A stretch of DNA of 56,172 bases from Myxococcota bacterium. GTDB lineage: Bacteria > Myxococcota_A > Polyangia > Polyangiales > Houyiibacteriaceae. The notes under the pieces were generated by a model that was given only the letters and a program-made list of their open reading frames with translations, ran no database searches and had not been told where the DNA came from. Both the position numbers and the translations under genes were made by a program. Numbering within the stretch: position 1 is the stretch's first letter; each line of letters opens with the position of its first letter. Location: assembly GCA_028284955.1 (NCBI GenBank), contig JANQQS010000146.1:1-56172 (forward strand). The letters are read 5' to 3'. Positions 41,640 through 50,007 of this stretch are shown piece after piece.

Positions 41640-42485
41640 ATGAAACAGCGCGTAGATGAATTGACCGGACCAGCGGCTGCACACTTCGCGTTCGCGCTCG
41701 TTTTATGCCTCGCGTCTGTCGCGCATGCGCACCCGAAAATCGATCAGGCGCGACGAAGCTATGAACAGGCGGATTTTGACAAAGCGTTCGAGCTGCTGGG
41801 CGAAGCGGAATCCGCCGAGACACTGACGCGAGCAGAGCTCGCGACGTTGTATGAGCTCCGTGCGTTGGTTCACTTGGGGCTGCACAACTATGTGGAAATG
41901 GAGACCGACCTCGAACGTCTCGTGCTGGTCGATCCCGATCGGGCACCAAACGCCCGTATGCCTCCAGACCTAGCCCGCGCGTTGTCAAAAGTACGTGCAG
42001 GTTCGCGTGGGCCGCTCGAAGTACAAGTCGCCGCCACGAGCGGTCAATCGGGGGTCACGCTCGAGGCCGCTCTCTCCACGGAGACTTTTGGCGTCGTGAA
42101 CGAAATACGATTGTTTGGTCGCCGCGATGGAACAACGGAGTGGGTGACTTCCACCGACGGCCTTTTGTTGGTTCCTGCCTCCACGGGGGAGGCCGTTCAG
42201 TACTATGCAGAGGCCGTAGGTCCGGGCGGACAGATTTTGGCGCACCATGCCTCCGCAAAAGTTCCAAAACTCATTCATGTGGGAGAGCGTTTGAGCCTTG
42301 ACGGCGCCGCCGGGGGGCTCGCCCCCAATGGGCGGAACGTGGACACGTCGCGTCGCAGAAAGCGTTTGGCATGGGGTATTGTTGGAGCGGCGTTGGTTGC
42401 TGGGGCGGTCGTGGCCGCGGTGCTCTTGCTCCGCGACGATGGCGAGAGCGACACCACACGGGTTCAGCCCGAGGTCACCTTTTGA
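41640..42485 (+). CDS. Exported TPR-like protein with C-terminal membrane anchor
   Basis: A 281-residue protein starting at ATG 41640; an open frame from 41487 would bury the signal peptide. The signal peptide ends AHAHPK-like (cleavage after AHA). Helical repeats (SYEQADFDKAFELLGEAESAET, LATLYELRALVHLGLHNYVEME) follow at about residues 35-110, then a beta-rich segment (VNEIRLFGRRDGTTEW). Near the C-terminus a single membrane helix (WGIVGAALVAGAVVAAVLLL) precedes an acidic end. This layout is frequent in Myxococcota envelope proteins of unknown role. It converges with lyase (B), whose stop is 17 bp away. Confidence 0.75.
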   Translation: MKQRVDELTGPAAAHFAFALVLCLASVAHAHPKIDQARRSYEQADFDKAFELLGEAESAETLTRAELATLYELRALVHLGLHNYVEMETDLERLVLVDPDRAPNARMPPDLARALSKVRAGSRGPLEVQVAATSGQSGVTLEAALSTETFGVVNEIRLFGRRDGTTEWVTSTDGLLLVPASTGEAVQYYAEAVGPGGQILAHHASAKVPKLIHVGERLSLDGAAGGLAPNGRNVDTSRRRKRLAWGIVGAALVAGAVVAAVLLLRDDGESDTTRVQPEVTF

Positions 42486-42501
42486 GGTGAGCGCGGTCTA
42501 A

Positions 42502-43545
42502 CTACTCTGCAGGGCACTTCGTGCTGACTGCGCTGAACGTCGTTCCTACACGAATCTCGTCCACAAAAAGCCTCTGCTCCTCGCCGCAGCACCAGTTGGG
42601 GTCGCCACGATAGCTGCCCACTTTCAAATAGGGAGCACGAGGAACGTCGATGATGACGCTGCCGACACGTCGACCTTTGCCTTCGTAGGCACCACCGGGT
42701 TGTCGAATCCATACCTCGAAAAGGCCATCGCCATCTGCTCGCCACCGCCCGTGAACCACAAAATCGGTCCACTTGCCGACTTGCACCTCGCCCAGGTCAA
42801 AGCTCTGCGTGCGGATATCCTGCGGTCCACCATCAGAAAACTTGATGGTGTATTTCCATCGTCCGCGCTCGATGGTGATTTTGTGCCACCCACCGTCGGT
42901 GTCCGCCCAGCTAGGGATGCTCGGATACCATTGCGCGAGCTGATGGACGATGGTCCAACGGTCGGCATCGAAATTGTTGGCCGGCTTCAGGCTGAAGCCA
43001 TAGTAGCGGTTGTCCCCGACGGCCGCCCGGTTGCGCTCCTTCTCGCGAAACTCTGCGCGCTCATGACACGTGCGGAGCAGCGACAATCCAGAACCCGTTC
43101 CGGCACGAGCTTCTTCTCGTGTGCTCTGAAGGCTTACCCCGTCCCCACAACCACAACCTGGGTTCGAGCCGTTGCCACAAGGCTCCAGCGTCAGATTCTG
43201 CTCGTAGTTCGAGCTCGAAAAGCTCTGCTCCCATATCAAGCCAGCCCCGGAGGGCTGTTCCGCGCACCGTTCGAGGGAAGTCCCTGAATCTGTCGTCGCG
43301 CCGTCCAATCCTCCCCCTGCATCGGGTTCGGTCGGCTGCGTGCCGCCGGAAGAAGCGTCTCCCGCGTTCGGCTCTTGGGCCGAGCTGTCGCGATTCGCGT
43401 CTCCGGAGGTATCGCAGCCCCATGCGCCGACCAGGACCATCGCAACCAGGCCGGCAAACAAGGTTTGGTGGTCGCTGGTGCAGCCCCGCGCCGGCTTGCG
43501 CAGTGTCGGCCCGATCGCCCGCTGCGGTGGTGGTGAGGCCGTCAT
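42502..43545 (-). CDS. Polysaccharide lyase-like lipoprotein (heparin-lyase fold, copy B)
   Basis: About 347 residues from ATG 43545 (the open frame reaches 43617). The signal ends VGAWGC with Asp at +2. A 70-residue Asp/Ser/Gly linker follows. The catalytic-looking domain matches copy A phrase by phrase: CHERAEFREKERNRA, DNRYYGFSLKP, WTIVHQLAQWYPSIPSWADT, RGRWKYTIKFSDGG, RLFVDEIRVG. In place of copy A's QQFAQWY it has HQLAQWY, so a His lies next to the presumed active site. It is a paralogue of 38611-39501, and the pair suggests a duplicated locus. The start lacks a ribosome site. TAAACT lies 11 bases upstream of the ATG. Confidence 0.8.
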   Translation of the reverse strand: MTASPPPQRAIGPTLRKPARGCTSDHQTLFAGLVAMVLVGAWGCDTSGDANRDSSAQEPNAGDASSGGTQPTEPDAGGGLDGATTDSGTSLERCAEQPSGAGLIWEQSFSSSNYEQNLTLEPCGNGSNPGCGCGDGVSLQSTREEARAGTGSGLSLLRTCHERAEFREKERNRAAVGDNRYYGFSLKPANNFDADRWTIVHQLAQWYPSIPSWADTDGGWHKITIERGRWKYTIKFSDGGPQDIRTQSFDLGEVQVGKWTDFVVHGRWRADGDGLFEVWIRQPGGAYEGKGRRVGSVIIDVPRAPYLKVGSYRGDPNWCCGEEQRLFVDEIRVGTTFSAVSTKCPAE

Positions 43546-43633
43546 CGCGTAGCCAAAGTTTAGCGTTAAAACGCACATCCGTCCCAAGCTTGGGAGCGAT
43601 ACAAGAAGGACTTGCATCCGACCCGAAATTCAC

Positions 43634-43639
43634 TAGTTT
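43634..43639 (+). promoter_or_regulatory. -10-like TAGTTT abutting an ATG start
   Basis: TAGTTT ends six bases before the ATG at 43646. There is no ribosome site between. It is the same arrangement as at 16953 and close to that at 12174. Confidence 0.35.
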
Positions 43640-43645
43640 TTGGGC

Positions 43646-44305
43646 ATGTCCGCGGTCCCACGGAACGGAGGTTTCGTTCGCATGCCCCAAGGCGTGGCCT
43701 ACGCGCTCTGCGCGACCGTGTTGCTGGGAGCATTCGGTTGCAGCGCGGAGGTTGCGGAGTCCGATTCGCCAGCGGTGACCAAACTCAGTCCTTGCGTCAT
43801 TAGGTCCGTCGGAGCTCTAGAACAATTGCGGACGAGGAAGAGGCAGCGATGTCTCGTCGTGTTGCCGAAGGCGACACTCCAGGGTGAGCAACTCCAGCAA
43901 CTCGACTTGCGGCAAGCCTACCTGGCCGGCGCGAATCTCGAGGGCGCGAATCTCAGTCATGCGAATCTCGAGGGTGCGAATCTCGAGGGTGCGAATCTTA
44001 CGCAAGCAAAACTGTTTGGCACAAAGCTCAAATCCGCGAATCTGAAGGGAGCGGATTTGAGAGGCTCTCAACTCGGGATTGCGGACTTTACCAATGCCGA
44101 TCTAACCAATGCGAACTTGTGCTGCACGAAGTATGGCTTTAATCCGAATCGAGTTGGCGTGAAGCATGAAGGCGCTCTTTGGACGTCCCCGTTGAACGAG
44201 TCCTCGTATGAGCAAATAGGGGTAGGAACATTTTGTCGGGACGTCTCCCACCCCGATCCCAGACGCGGTAAATGCACGTACCATCAATTGTTCAGCGATA
44301 CGTAG
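43646..44305 (+). CDS. Pentapeptide-repeat lipoprotein
   Basis: A 219-residue protein. The signal ends LLGAFGC, then a short linker. Between about residues 85 and 160 run around a dozen pentapeptide units of the A[DN]LxG type (LAGANLEGANLSHANLEGAN and onward), which would build a right-handed quadrilateral beta-helix. In the DNA these appear as near-identical 15-bp units (GCGAATCTCGAGGGT). A Cys-containing C-terminal part of ~60 residues follows (CCTKYGFNPNRVGVKHEG). A lipid-anchored pentapeptide protein would act as a structural or binding element at the envelope. The DNA-gyrase-protecting role of cytoplasmic members should not be assumed. Confidence 0.85.
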   Translation: MSAVPRNGGFVRMPQGVAYALCATVLLGAFGCSAEVAESDSPAVTKLSPCVIRSVGALEQLRTRKRQRCLVVLPKATLQGEQLQQLDLRQAYLAGANLEGANLSHANLEGANLEGANLTQAKLFGTKLKSANLKGADLRGSQLGIADFTNADLTNANLCCTKYGFNPNRVGVKHEGALWTSPLNESSYEQIGVGTFCRDVSHPDPRRGKCTYHQLFSDT

Positions 44306-44463
44306 ATGAGTCGGTGAGGCGTGTTCATGACACACGAGTCTTGCCTCCGCGGCGTTGATTGTCTGAACTCGCTGGTGAATCAGCAGCGCCTGCTCGTCGG
44401 GAAAACTCTGCCTTCGGTCGGTCGGAAGATGCGTGCGCGCGGATACGCGATCACGATGTGGTG

Positions 44464-45582
44464 ATGCGATCAGGTGTTGGTCGGCGATTCCTAGTCCGTA
44501 TGTTCGCGCTGCTTTGTGCATCGGTTTTTTCGCTGCCCGGATGCGGTGAACCAGGTGACGGGATGTCGTCATCGGTGGACTCCGGTGCCGTCGATGAATC
44601 TCCGAGAGGGTTTGTGCAGCGTATTCGCGCCATGGCCGACGACGCCGCCAGCGACGGGTTTTCAGGATCGATCCTCGTCACCCTGGAAGGGGAACGGACG
44701 CTGCTGTCAGGCTACGGCCTCGCCAATCGCGATCTAGAGCTGCCCAATACGGAACGCACAGCATTCGACTTTGGATCCGTAATGAAGGACCTCACCGCTG
44801 CTGCGATCTTTAAACTAGAAGAGCGAGGTCAGCTGGCGCGAGGAGACGCGCTACGCACGATCTATTCAGATATCCCGACGGACAAAGCCGTCATTACCCT
44901 GCAGCAGCTGTTGCAACATCGCGCGGGGTTGCGCGAGTTCCACGACCGTGACGGCGATTTTGAGCCGATGACGCGAACGGAAGCGCGTCAGCGCATCTTC
45001 GATCAGGATTTGCTGTTCGCGCCGGGGGCGGGCGAAGCATACTCCAACTCTGGGTTTAGTTTGCTCGCGGATATCGTCCAAACCGTTTCGGGTCGTCCGT
45101 TTACCGAGTATGTCCGAGAGGAGCTGCTCGCCGCGGCGATGATGGAGCAAAGCGGATTCGTCGGCGATTCCCTTTGGCAACCCGGCGATATCGCGATTGG
45201 CTACGACGCGGAACGGTTCGGAGACAACAATCCCGCCACGTGGCCGTATACGTGGGCGCTGATCGGAAACGGCGGATTTGTGACCACGGTGGTCGATATG
45301 GAGAAATGGCTGGTCTCAATGCGCTCGGGAGACATCCTGGCCGCGTCCGCGCGCAACGCGTATGTGGACGACTACCAATCGCCGCTGTCTCTTCAGGAAG
45401 ACGGGGCGCCGGAAGCGTTCTTCTACGCTGGCGCGGGGGACTTTGGCCTCGGGGGCACGGCGATCGATATTCCTGAACGAAATAGCCGGGTGATCATTGG
45501 CAGCAACGCCCACGGGGCGTTCGATATCGAAAAACTGGCGGAAGAGATCGGCCAGGCCCTTTTGGTAGAGCTTTCGCGTTAG
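44464..45582 (+). CDS. Beta-lactamase-fold serine hydrolase lipoprotein (class C/PBP-like)
   Basis: A 372-residue protein. ATG 44464 is preferred because it leads into a signal ending SVFSLPGC; the open frame begins at 44359. The catalytic SxxK motif is SVMK at about residues 105-108, and the YxN motif is YSN at about 193-195. Around them are LQQLLQHRAGLREFHD and YVREELLAAAMM, all typical of the serine beta-lactamase/esterase/D-Ala carboxypeptidase superfamily. The third motif (usually KTG or HxG) is not clear: FGLGGTAID occupies its place. Substrate unknown; a peptidase or esterase role is likelier than antibiotic resistance. Its stop overlaps that of the convergent regulator gene by 4 bp. 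Confidence 0.85.
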   Translation: MRSGVGRRFLVRMFALLCASVFSLPGCGEPGDGMSSSVDSGAVDESPRGFVQRIRAMADDAASDGFSGSILVTLEGERTLLSGYGLANRDLELPNTERTAFDFGSVMKDLTAAAIFKLEERGQLARGDALRTIYSDIPTDKAVITLQQLLQHRAGLREFHDRDGDFEPMTRTEARQRIFDQDLLFAPGAGEAYSNSGFSLLADIVQTVSGRPFTEYVREELLAAAMMEQSGFVGDSLWQPGDIAIGYDAERFGDNNPATWPYTWALIGNGGFVTTVVDMEKWLVSMRSGDILAASARNAYVDDYQSPLSLQEDGAPEAFFYAGAGDFGLGGTAIDIPERNSRVIIGSNAHGAFDIEKLAEEIGQALLVELSR

Positions 45583-46334
45583 TGTCGGGTCCGGATGCCG
45601 ATGGCGCCTTTGAGCAGCTGCTCCCGAACCGCGCGGGCGCGATCTCGCGACACCGGAACGACCAGAGTTTCTCCAACCCTCAATACGAGCTCACCGCTGT
45701 CTCGCGCCAAGCTTCGTACCTGGTGCGGCGCTACGAGCCAGTTGCGGTGGACGCGCAGGGATTGGCTCTCGAGCAAAGCGTCAATTGCCTGGAGCGATAG
45801 ATCGATACAGTATTTTCCTTTGTCGTGGTGAACGTACGTGAGTCGATCGGCGGCCTCAAACGCAAGCATTCCTTCAACCTCGAGAAACACTAGCGCGTTT
45901 TGATCGCGCGCCACCAGTCGAAGCGGAGAAGAAGGTTCAGTGGCGGAGCGATGCCGCGAAAGCAAGCGTTCTACGCAGCGTTGAACTCTCTGTTCGGCGT
46001 ATGGTTTCAGCAGGTAGTCCACCGCGCCCAGCTCGAAGCCTTCCACCGCGTGGTGCGCCACTGCGGTAGCCAAGACAACCATCGGTGGCTGGGGCAGCGC
46101 TTGGAGCGAGCGCACCCATTGCAAGCCGGACACATCGTCTGGACGACCGGTCAGGCGGATATCGGCAAACACCACCTGAATACCGAGCTCCCCGCATTCA
46201 AGCACCTGCTTCGCTTCCTGCACGGTTGCGACGGCGGCGAGGTTTCCAAACTCACCCGTGCCGCGCAGCAGTTCAACGAGCAAGTTGCGGGCAGGCCACT
46301 CGTCTTCGAGCACCAGCGCGGACAACTGCGTCAA
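45579..46334 (-). CDS. LytTR-family response regulator
   Basis: About 251 residues. I start it at TTG 46334, whose TTGA overlaps the kinase stop TGA; GTG 46367 is the alternative, and the open frame goes back to 46529 without protein-like sequence. A receiver domain spans residues ~1-125 (ALVLEDEWPARNLL, phospho-acceptor Asp in VVFADIRL, Lys in DYLLKPYA). The C-terminal LytTR DNA-binding domain spans ~145-250 (ADRLTYVHHDKGKYCIDLSL, LRVHRNWLVAPHQVRSL). It pairs with the LytS-type kinase directly upstream. Targets probably include nearby surface genes, but none is shown. Confidence 0.9.
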   Translation of the reverse strand: MTQLSALVLEDEWPARNLLVELLRGTGEFGNLAAVATVQEAKQVLECGELGIQVVFADIRLTGRPDDVSGLQWVRSLQALPQPPMVVLATAVAHHAVEGFELGAVDYLLKPYAEQRVQRCVERLLSRHRSATEPSSPLRLVARDQNALVFLEVEGMLAFEAADRLTYVHHDKGKYCIDLSLQAIDALLESQSLRVHRNWLVAPHQVRSLARDSGELVLRVGETLVVPVSRDRARAVREQLLKGAIGIRTRH

Positions 46335-47497
46335 AGCCGGGGCCTCGGCAGCCGGACAAGCGCGCACGTGCCTTCTCGATTCGAGCTGAGTTCGAGGCTG
46401 GCGTGTTTCGATTCGAGAGCGAGGCGACGGCGGACAAGCTCGAGCCCGCGTGCACCTGGGCGTGGTCCATCGGGGGAGAGCCCAGGGCCGTTGTCGCACA
46501 CTCGAAAACGGAGTTCGTGCCCTGCGCAATCGATCTTCACCGCTACGTGTCCTCCGTCGGAGCGCGCCAAAGCTCCATGGTACACCGCGTTTTCAACAAG
46601 GGGTTGCAGCAAAAGCGCGGGCATAGGTTCGTGCTCCACCCGCGAATGCACCGACCACGCAAAAGAAAGTCGATGTCGATGTCTTGATTCCATGATGCGA
46701 GCGAAACGCTGAAGCCAGGCAACTTCTTCTGCGATGGATCGTTCTTTTTGATGTGCGGCCTCTGTGGCGTCCCGGAGCAGGTCTCCGAGAGCCGCGATAA
46801 GCTCACGAGCCTCTCGCGGTTCTTCCGCAACCAGACCGGAAATTGCGTTGAGCGTGTTCATCATGAAGTGTGGTTCGAGCGCCGCGCGAATGCGCAGAAG
46901 TTCTGCTTCCTGCTGGATCTCTCGTCGCTCTTGAACCAGAGCCTGGTTTGCCGCGATTCGTCGCGGAATCTCAACCAGGAGAGCCCAAAAGCCGAACAGC
47001 GCGTCGCCATCAAAAAACGAAATCAACGCCGCTTCTCGCCACGAAGAAAACCCGAGTCGCCTCAGCCCTTCAGGAAACAATGAAGGCAGGTTCTCGACGA
47101 CGAGGGCTAGCACCAGGTTTGCCATCGAGCTCGCGATACCCGCCGTGAGCGCGAGAATCGTGATCTGAAGCCAGACACGAGACGAAAAGCGTTCGCAGTA
47201 TCTCGATACCGCCGATAACGCTCCCAAGACCGTGCACACCCACCCGCAGATACCCAGTGCATCCCAGAGATCGTAGGAATCACGCTTATCGATCCAGTGT
47301 AGTAAATTGATCATTACAGCCGTCGCAACGACTGCTTGAACCGTCCGTGTCTTGTTCTTGAATGAGATGATGGTTCCTTTTGACGGATATACGGCGGCCG
47401 AGCCGTTGAGCGCGTCAATATCCTGAACGAACGAAATTTCCGGGTGGAGGCGTGTCCAGAATGTGAATGGCCTCGTTTTTGCACGCTGGTCCAGCAT
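46331..47497 (-). CDS. LytS-type sensor histidine kinase (His_kinase family PF06580)
   Basis: About 388 residues if ATG 47497 is used. GTG 47542 and ATG 47314 are the other in-frame starts, and the true one is unclear because the first ~60 residues overlap a repeat and look unlike protein. Several membrane helices (VQAVVATAVMINLLHW, ICGWVCTVLGALSAVS, ITILALTAGIASSMANLVLA) precede the kinase core. The core has the His box LEPHFMMNTLNAISGL, the N box LLQPLVENAVYHG and the G box DNGPGLSP, near residues ~220-365. It passes phosphate to the LytTR regulator encoded after it. The signal sensed is unknown. ATG 47497 overlaps the opposite-strand ATG 47496 within GCATGC, which makes the shorter form worth considering. 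Confidence 0.85.
   Translation of the reverse strand: MLDQRAKTRPFTFWTRLHPEISFVQDIDALNGSAAVYPSKGTIISFKNKTRTVQAVVATAVMINLLHWIDKRDSYDLWDALGICGWVCTVLGALSAVSRYCERFSSRVWLQITILALTAGIASSMANLVLALVVENLPSLFPEGLRRLGFSSWREAALISFFDGDALFGFWALLVEIPRRIAANQALVQERREIQQEAELLRIRAALEPHFMMNTLNAISGLVAEEPREARELIAALGDLLRDATEAAHQKERSIAEEVAWLQRFARIMESRHRHRLSFAWSVHSRVEHEPMPALLLQPLVENAVYHGALARSDGGHVAVKIDCAGHELRFRVCDNGPGLSPDGPRPGARGLELVRRRLALESKHASLELSSNREGTCALVRLPRPRL
47432..47466. repeat. Short intergenic repeat, copy 1
   Basis: CGAAATTTCCGGGTGGAGGC and the following 15 bp match 48837-48871 at about 30 of 35 positions. It lies 30 bp upstream of the lipoprotein start at 47496. On the minus strand it would read RLHPEIS in the kinase's extended N-terminus. 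Confidence 0.6.
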
Positions 47498-48701
47498 GCC
47501 GAATCGCTGTCGGAACGGCGAATGGTCGCTGTCGACGTTCACGTTGGCCGCAATGTTCGCGTTGGGATGCCCCGCGCCGAGCGAATCCGGCGAGCCTCGG
47601 GCTGAAATATCAAAATCCCTTACCCCTTATCGAGGCTTTATTCCATCGAAAGACGCGTTCTTGCGCGATCCCGAAACGCTCCACGTCATCGTGGAAGACG
47701 GCACGATGTATGAGTTCTATACCGAAAGGAAGCTTCGATACTACTTCGTGGATGAGACGACGTTCGAGCAATACAAAGGCAACCAACAAGCCCTCGCCGG
47801 CGCGCCGTATATTGAAGCCACGACGAGTCCGCTCGCACCGCGCGAACTTTCCAGTTCGAAGCTCACGATTACTCGGCGAAGTACTCAGCCAGGGATTGCT
47901 TTCCCGCAAACCGACGACCTTATTCTTCTACTACCCACCGGCGCGTACTTCTACTGGAACCAACTCGGTAAGAGAGCAAGATCCCGCGAAGTCGCGGTGC
48001 TCAAGGTCACACGAACCCTTGGCTTGCCAGGGTTCGAGGCTCGCGCGGCGAATGTGAAACTGCTGCGCTCCAGTGATCAGACGTGGCAGACCAGCGCCAT
48101 GTACTTCATGGAGCATGCGGATGTCATCGCGTCGCGCCATGCAAGTCTCGCGGTAGATACTGAAGCGTTGAACCCGCAGGGCGTACCTGCACCAGACGTG
48201 GGTCTTGCTCTGCTTTACCTCAATTTGGCGCTTTTGGGGGACAACGACCACCGCGTCGATTTGAATGCTGCCGGTGTTCCGAGACCGTCGGTGGTAGGAC
48301 TACGTAATATGTTCTTCGTGTCGACGTCGACAGGAGGTTCCGAACAGCCGTCATCCACTCGCTGCGAACCACGGGGGGTTTTCCTCGTATTCGACTTCAC
48401 ACCACTCGGTTTTGGCTCTGGTGGTAACTATGGCTCGTTTGTTGAAAGTAGCTTGAAACCGTTGCTGACAGACAACGACCTTCCTACGGGAAAAGCCGTG
48501 GCAACCGCCCTGTTGACGGTGCTGGGGAACTACGACAACGCCGTTTCCTTGATCCAAGCGAATCGATCGCGAGTGTTTACCGACCAAACCTTGAAGGACC
48601 TCAATACATACATTCGCAAGGTGTGCAGCCATTCTCTAAGTACCCACCCGAAGCTCGCTCAGTTCAAATCGGAGATAGCGGCGCGCTGCAAGCGATTCTG
48701 A
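47496..48701 (+). CDS. Predicted lipoprotein, unknown function
   Basis: A 401-residue protein from ATG 47496; an in-frame start at 47463 is less likely, because the chosen start gives a compact signal ending AMFALGC (Cys25). The mature protein starts with PAPSESGEPRAEISK. It has mixed alpha/beta character, with segments MYEFYTERKLRYYFVDETTFEQY, AVLKVTRTLGLPGFEARAANVK and FLVFDFTPLGFGSGGNYG. No motif is recognised. It is divergent from the LytS/LytR pair. A second lipoprotein gene follows on the same strand after a copy of the same short repeat. The two may be targets of the two-component system. Confidence 0.7.
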   Translation: MPNRCRNGEWSLSTFTLAAMFALGCPAPSESGEPRAEISKSLTPYRGFIPSKDAFLRDPETLHVIVEDGTMYEFYTERKLRYYFVDETTFEQYKGNQQALAGAPYIEATTSPLAPRELSSSKLTITRRSTQPGIAFPQTDDLILLLPTGAYFYWNQLGKRARSREVAVLKVTRTLGLPGFEARAANVKLLRSSDQTWQTSAMYFMEHADVIASRHASLAVDTEALNPQGVPAPDVGLALLYLNLALLGDNDHRVDLNAAGVPRPSVVGLRNMFFVSTSTGGSEQPSSTRCEPRGVFLVFDFTPLGFGSGGNYGSFVESSLKPLLTDNDLPTGKAVATALLTVLGNYDNAVSLIQANRSRVFTDQTLKDLNTYIRKVCSHSLSTHPKLAQFKSEIAARCKRF

Positions 48702-48836
48702 CGGCTACGAGTCGCTGCGTGTTCGGGTTGCCCGTAGTCGCTGCAAAAAACAACATCGAGAAGCCAATCACGGCCGAACGCAGATCCGTGTCCAGGCACA
48801 CCGCAACGCGCTTACCGAGCAAGCGCTTGGATCAGC

Positions 48837-48871
48837 GAGATTTTCGGGTGGAGGCGCGTCCGGGGTGTGAT
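48837..48871. repeat. Short intergenic repeat, copy 2
   Basis: CGAGATTTTCGGGTGGAGGC and the next 15 bp match 47432-47466. Both copies stand just upstream of a plus-strand lipoprotein gene in the same orientation. On the minus strand the reading is RLHPKIS. Confidence 0.6.
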
Positions 48872-48941
48872 AGGCAGTCGCGTCGGGTTCATTCCGGACC
48901 TGCGCGGAAGTTGCTTCTCGTCAGGCTGTAGGGGGAGCGAG

Positions 48942-49895
48942 TTGTCGAAATATCTCGTTGAGGGTTTGTGTGATTGCCGCCGCGGTGGCGCCAGCCTGCC
49001 GTCACGACTGCTCGTTTCGCAAAGCCTAGTCTCGGAGCCCAGAAGATCGGCCAGCAGCATTGCGGTGGTATGGGTCATTGCGGCGGCATGGGTCGTGACA
49101 AGCTGCAGTCCGGCCGTGGCCGCCAAATCGAACGTGGAAGAACAGCCGAAACAGACCCCATCGGCGCCTTGCGAATGCGACAATGTGCTCGAGCAACCGG
49201 AGTCTGCGGTGGAGGCAATTCGCGCTGGGTTCACGCGAAACAAAAGCGAGCTTACCGGAACCGATGGGATGGGGTTCGCTTTTGTTAAGCTCACTCAAAG
49301 AGCTCAAGATGCGGTCGACAAGAAAATCAGCACATCGCTGGAGCACACAAGGCAGCGCGAGAAACACGGCACTGTGGGAGATTTGGCCGATTGTCTCGCG
49401 CGCATCATGACCGGTCTCTTCGACGGCAGCTTTCAGTTTGAATACGGCGAGATGCTTAAGCCTCAAGCTACTGAGTGGCATGGGTTCGAAGCGCACGCGT
49501 TTCGTGTGACGATGACGAAACGCGGCGACGCCGGGTCTCTTTTCTGCATTAGCGACCCCACTACCATCTGGTTGTCGCCAGGCGAGTCGAATGGTGGTTA
49601 CTTCATGAAGTGCGGAGGGACGAAAAAAACAACCGACAACGCCGCGAACCTCCCCAACATCGCAAAGAGCGCGCCGCCCGGGCACATCGCACTCTTTGGC
49701 GGCGCGAAGCATCCGCAAGCCCCCACCAAAATCCAAATCGATCAGCTGGCGGAAAACAACACAGAGTATCGTCCATGGGGCGTCCACGGCTCTCCACTCA
49801 GCGAGAGGTCCACCACGCTCCTAAATCTTCCGACCCGGGCGATATACTACATGAACTTCCAGCTGGAAGAGCCCGCATTCAGTATCGTGGAATGA
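48942..49895 (+). CDS. Predicted lipoprotein, unknown function
   Basis: About 317 residues. I chose TTG 48942 because GGGGGAG lies four bases before it; GTG 48867 is the other option. Either way the hydrophobic signal (SIAVVWVIAAAWVVTSC) begins unusually far in, so the start stays doubtful. The mature part begins SPAVAAKSN and contains CECDNVLEQPESAVEAIRAG, HTRQREKHGTVGDLADCLAR and ATEWHGFEAHAFRVTMTKRG, with several Cys. No family recognised. It follows the lipoprotein gene at 47496 by 240 bp. Confidence 0.65.
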   Translation: MSKYLVEGLCDCRRGGASLPSRLLVSQSLVSEPRRSASSIAVVWVIAAAWVVTSCSPAVAAKSNVEEQPKQTPSAPCECDNVLEQPESAVEAIRAGFTRNKSELTGTDGMGFAFVKLTQRAQDAVDKKISTSLEHTRQREKHGTVGDLADCLARIMTGLFDGSFQFEYGEMLKPQATEWHGFEAHAFRVTMTKRGDAGSLFCISDPTTIWLSPGESNGGYFMKCGGTKKTTDNAANLPNIAKSAPPGHIALFGGAKHPQAPTKIQIDQLAENNTEYRPWGVHGSPLSERSTTLLNLPTRAIYYMNFQLEEPAFSIVE

Positions 49896-50007
49896 GCAGG
49901 CGAGACGGACGGTGCGGACAGTCCGCACTTATCGCACTTGTTTGAGCTCCGCGCTTAAGCGTTGACATACTCCTTCGGGTCGAGCGCTGGGGAGACCCAC
50001 CACGAAA

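Noticed and set aside
44464-45582. Antibiotic-resistance beta-lactamase
   Set aside because: SxxK and YxN are present but the third motif is not clear, and it is a lipoprotein in an envelope-gene setting. The broad serine hydrolase call is safer.
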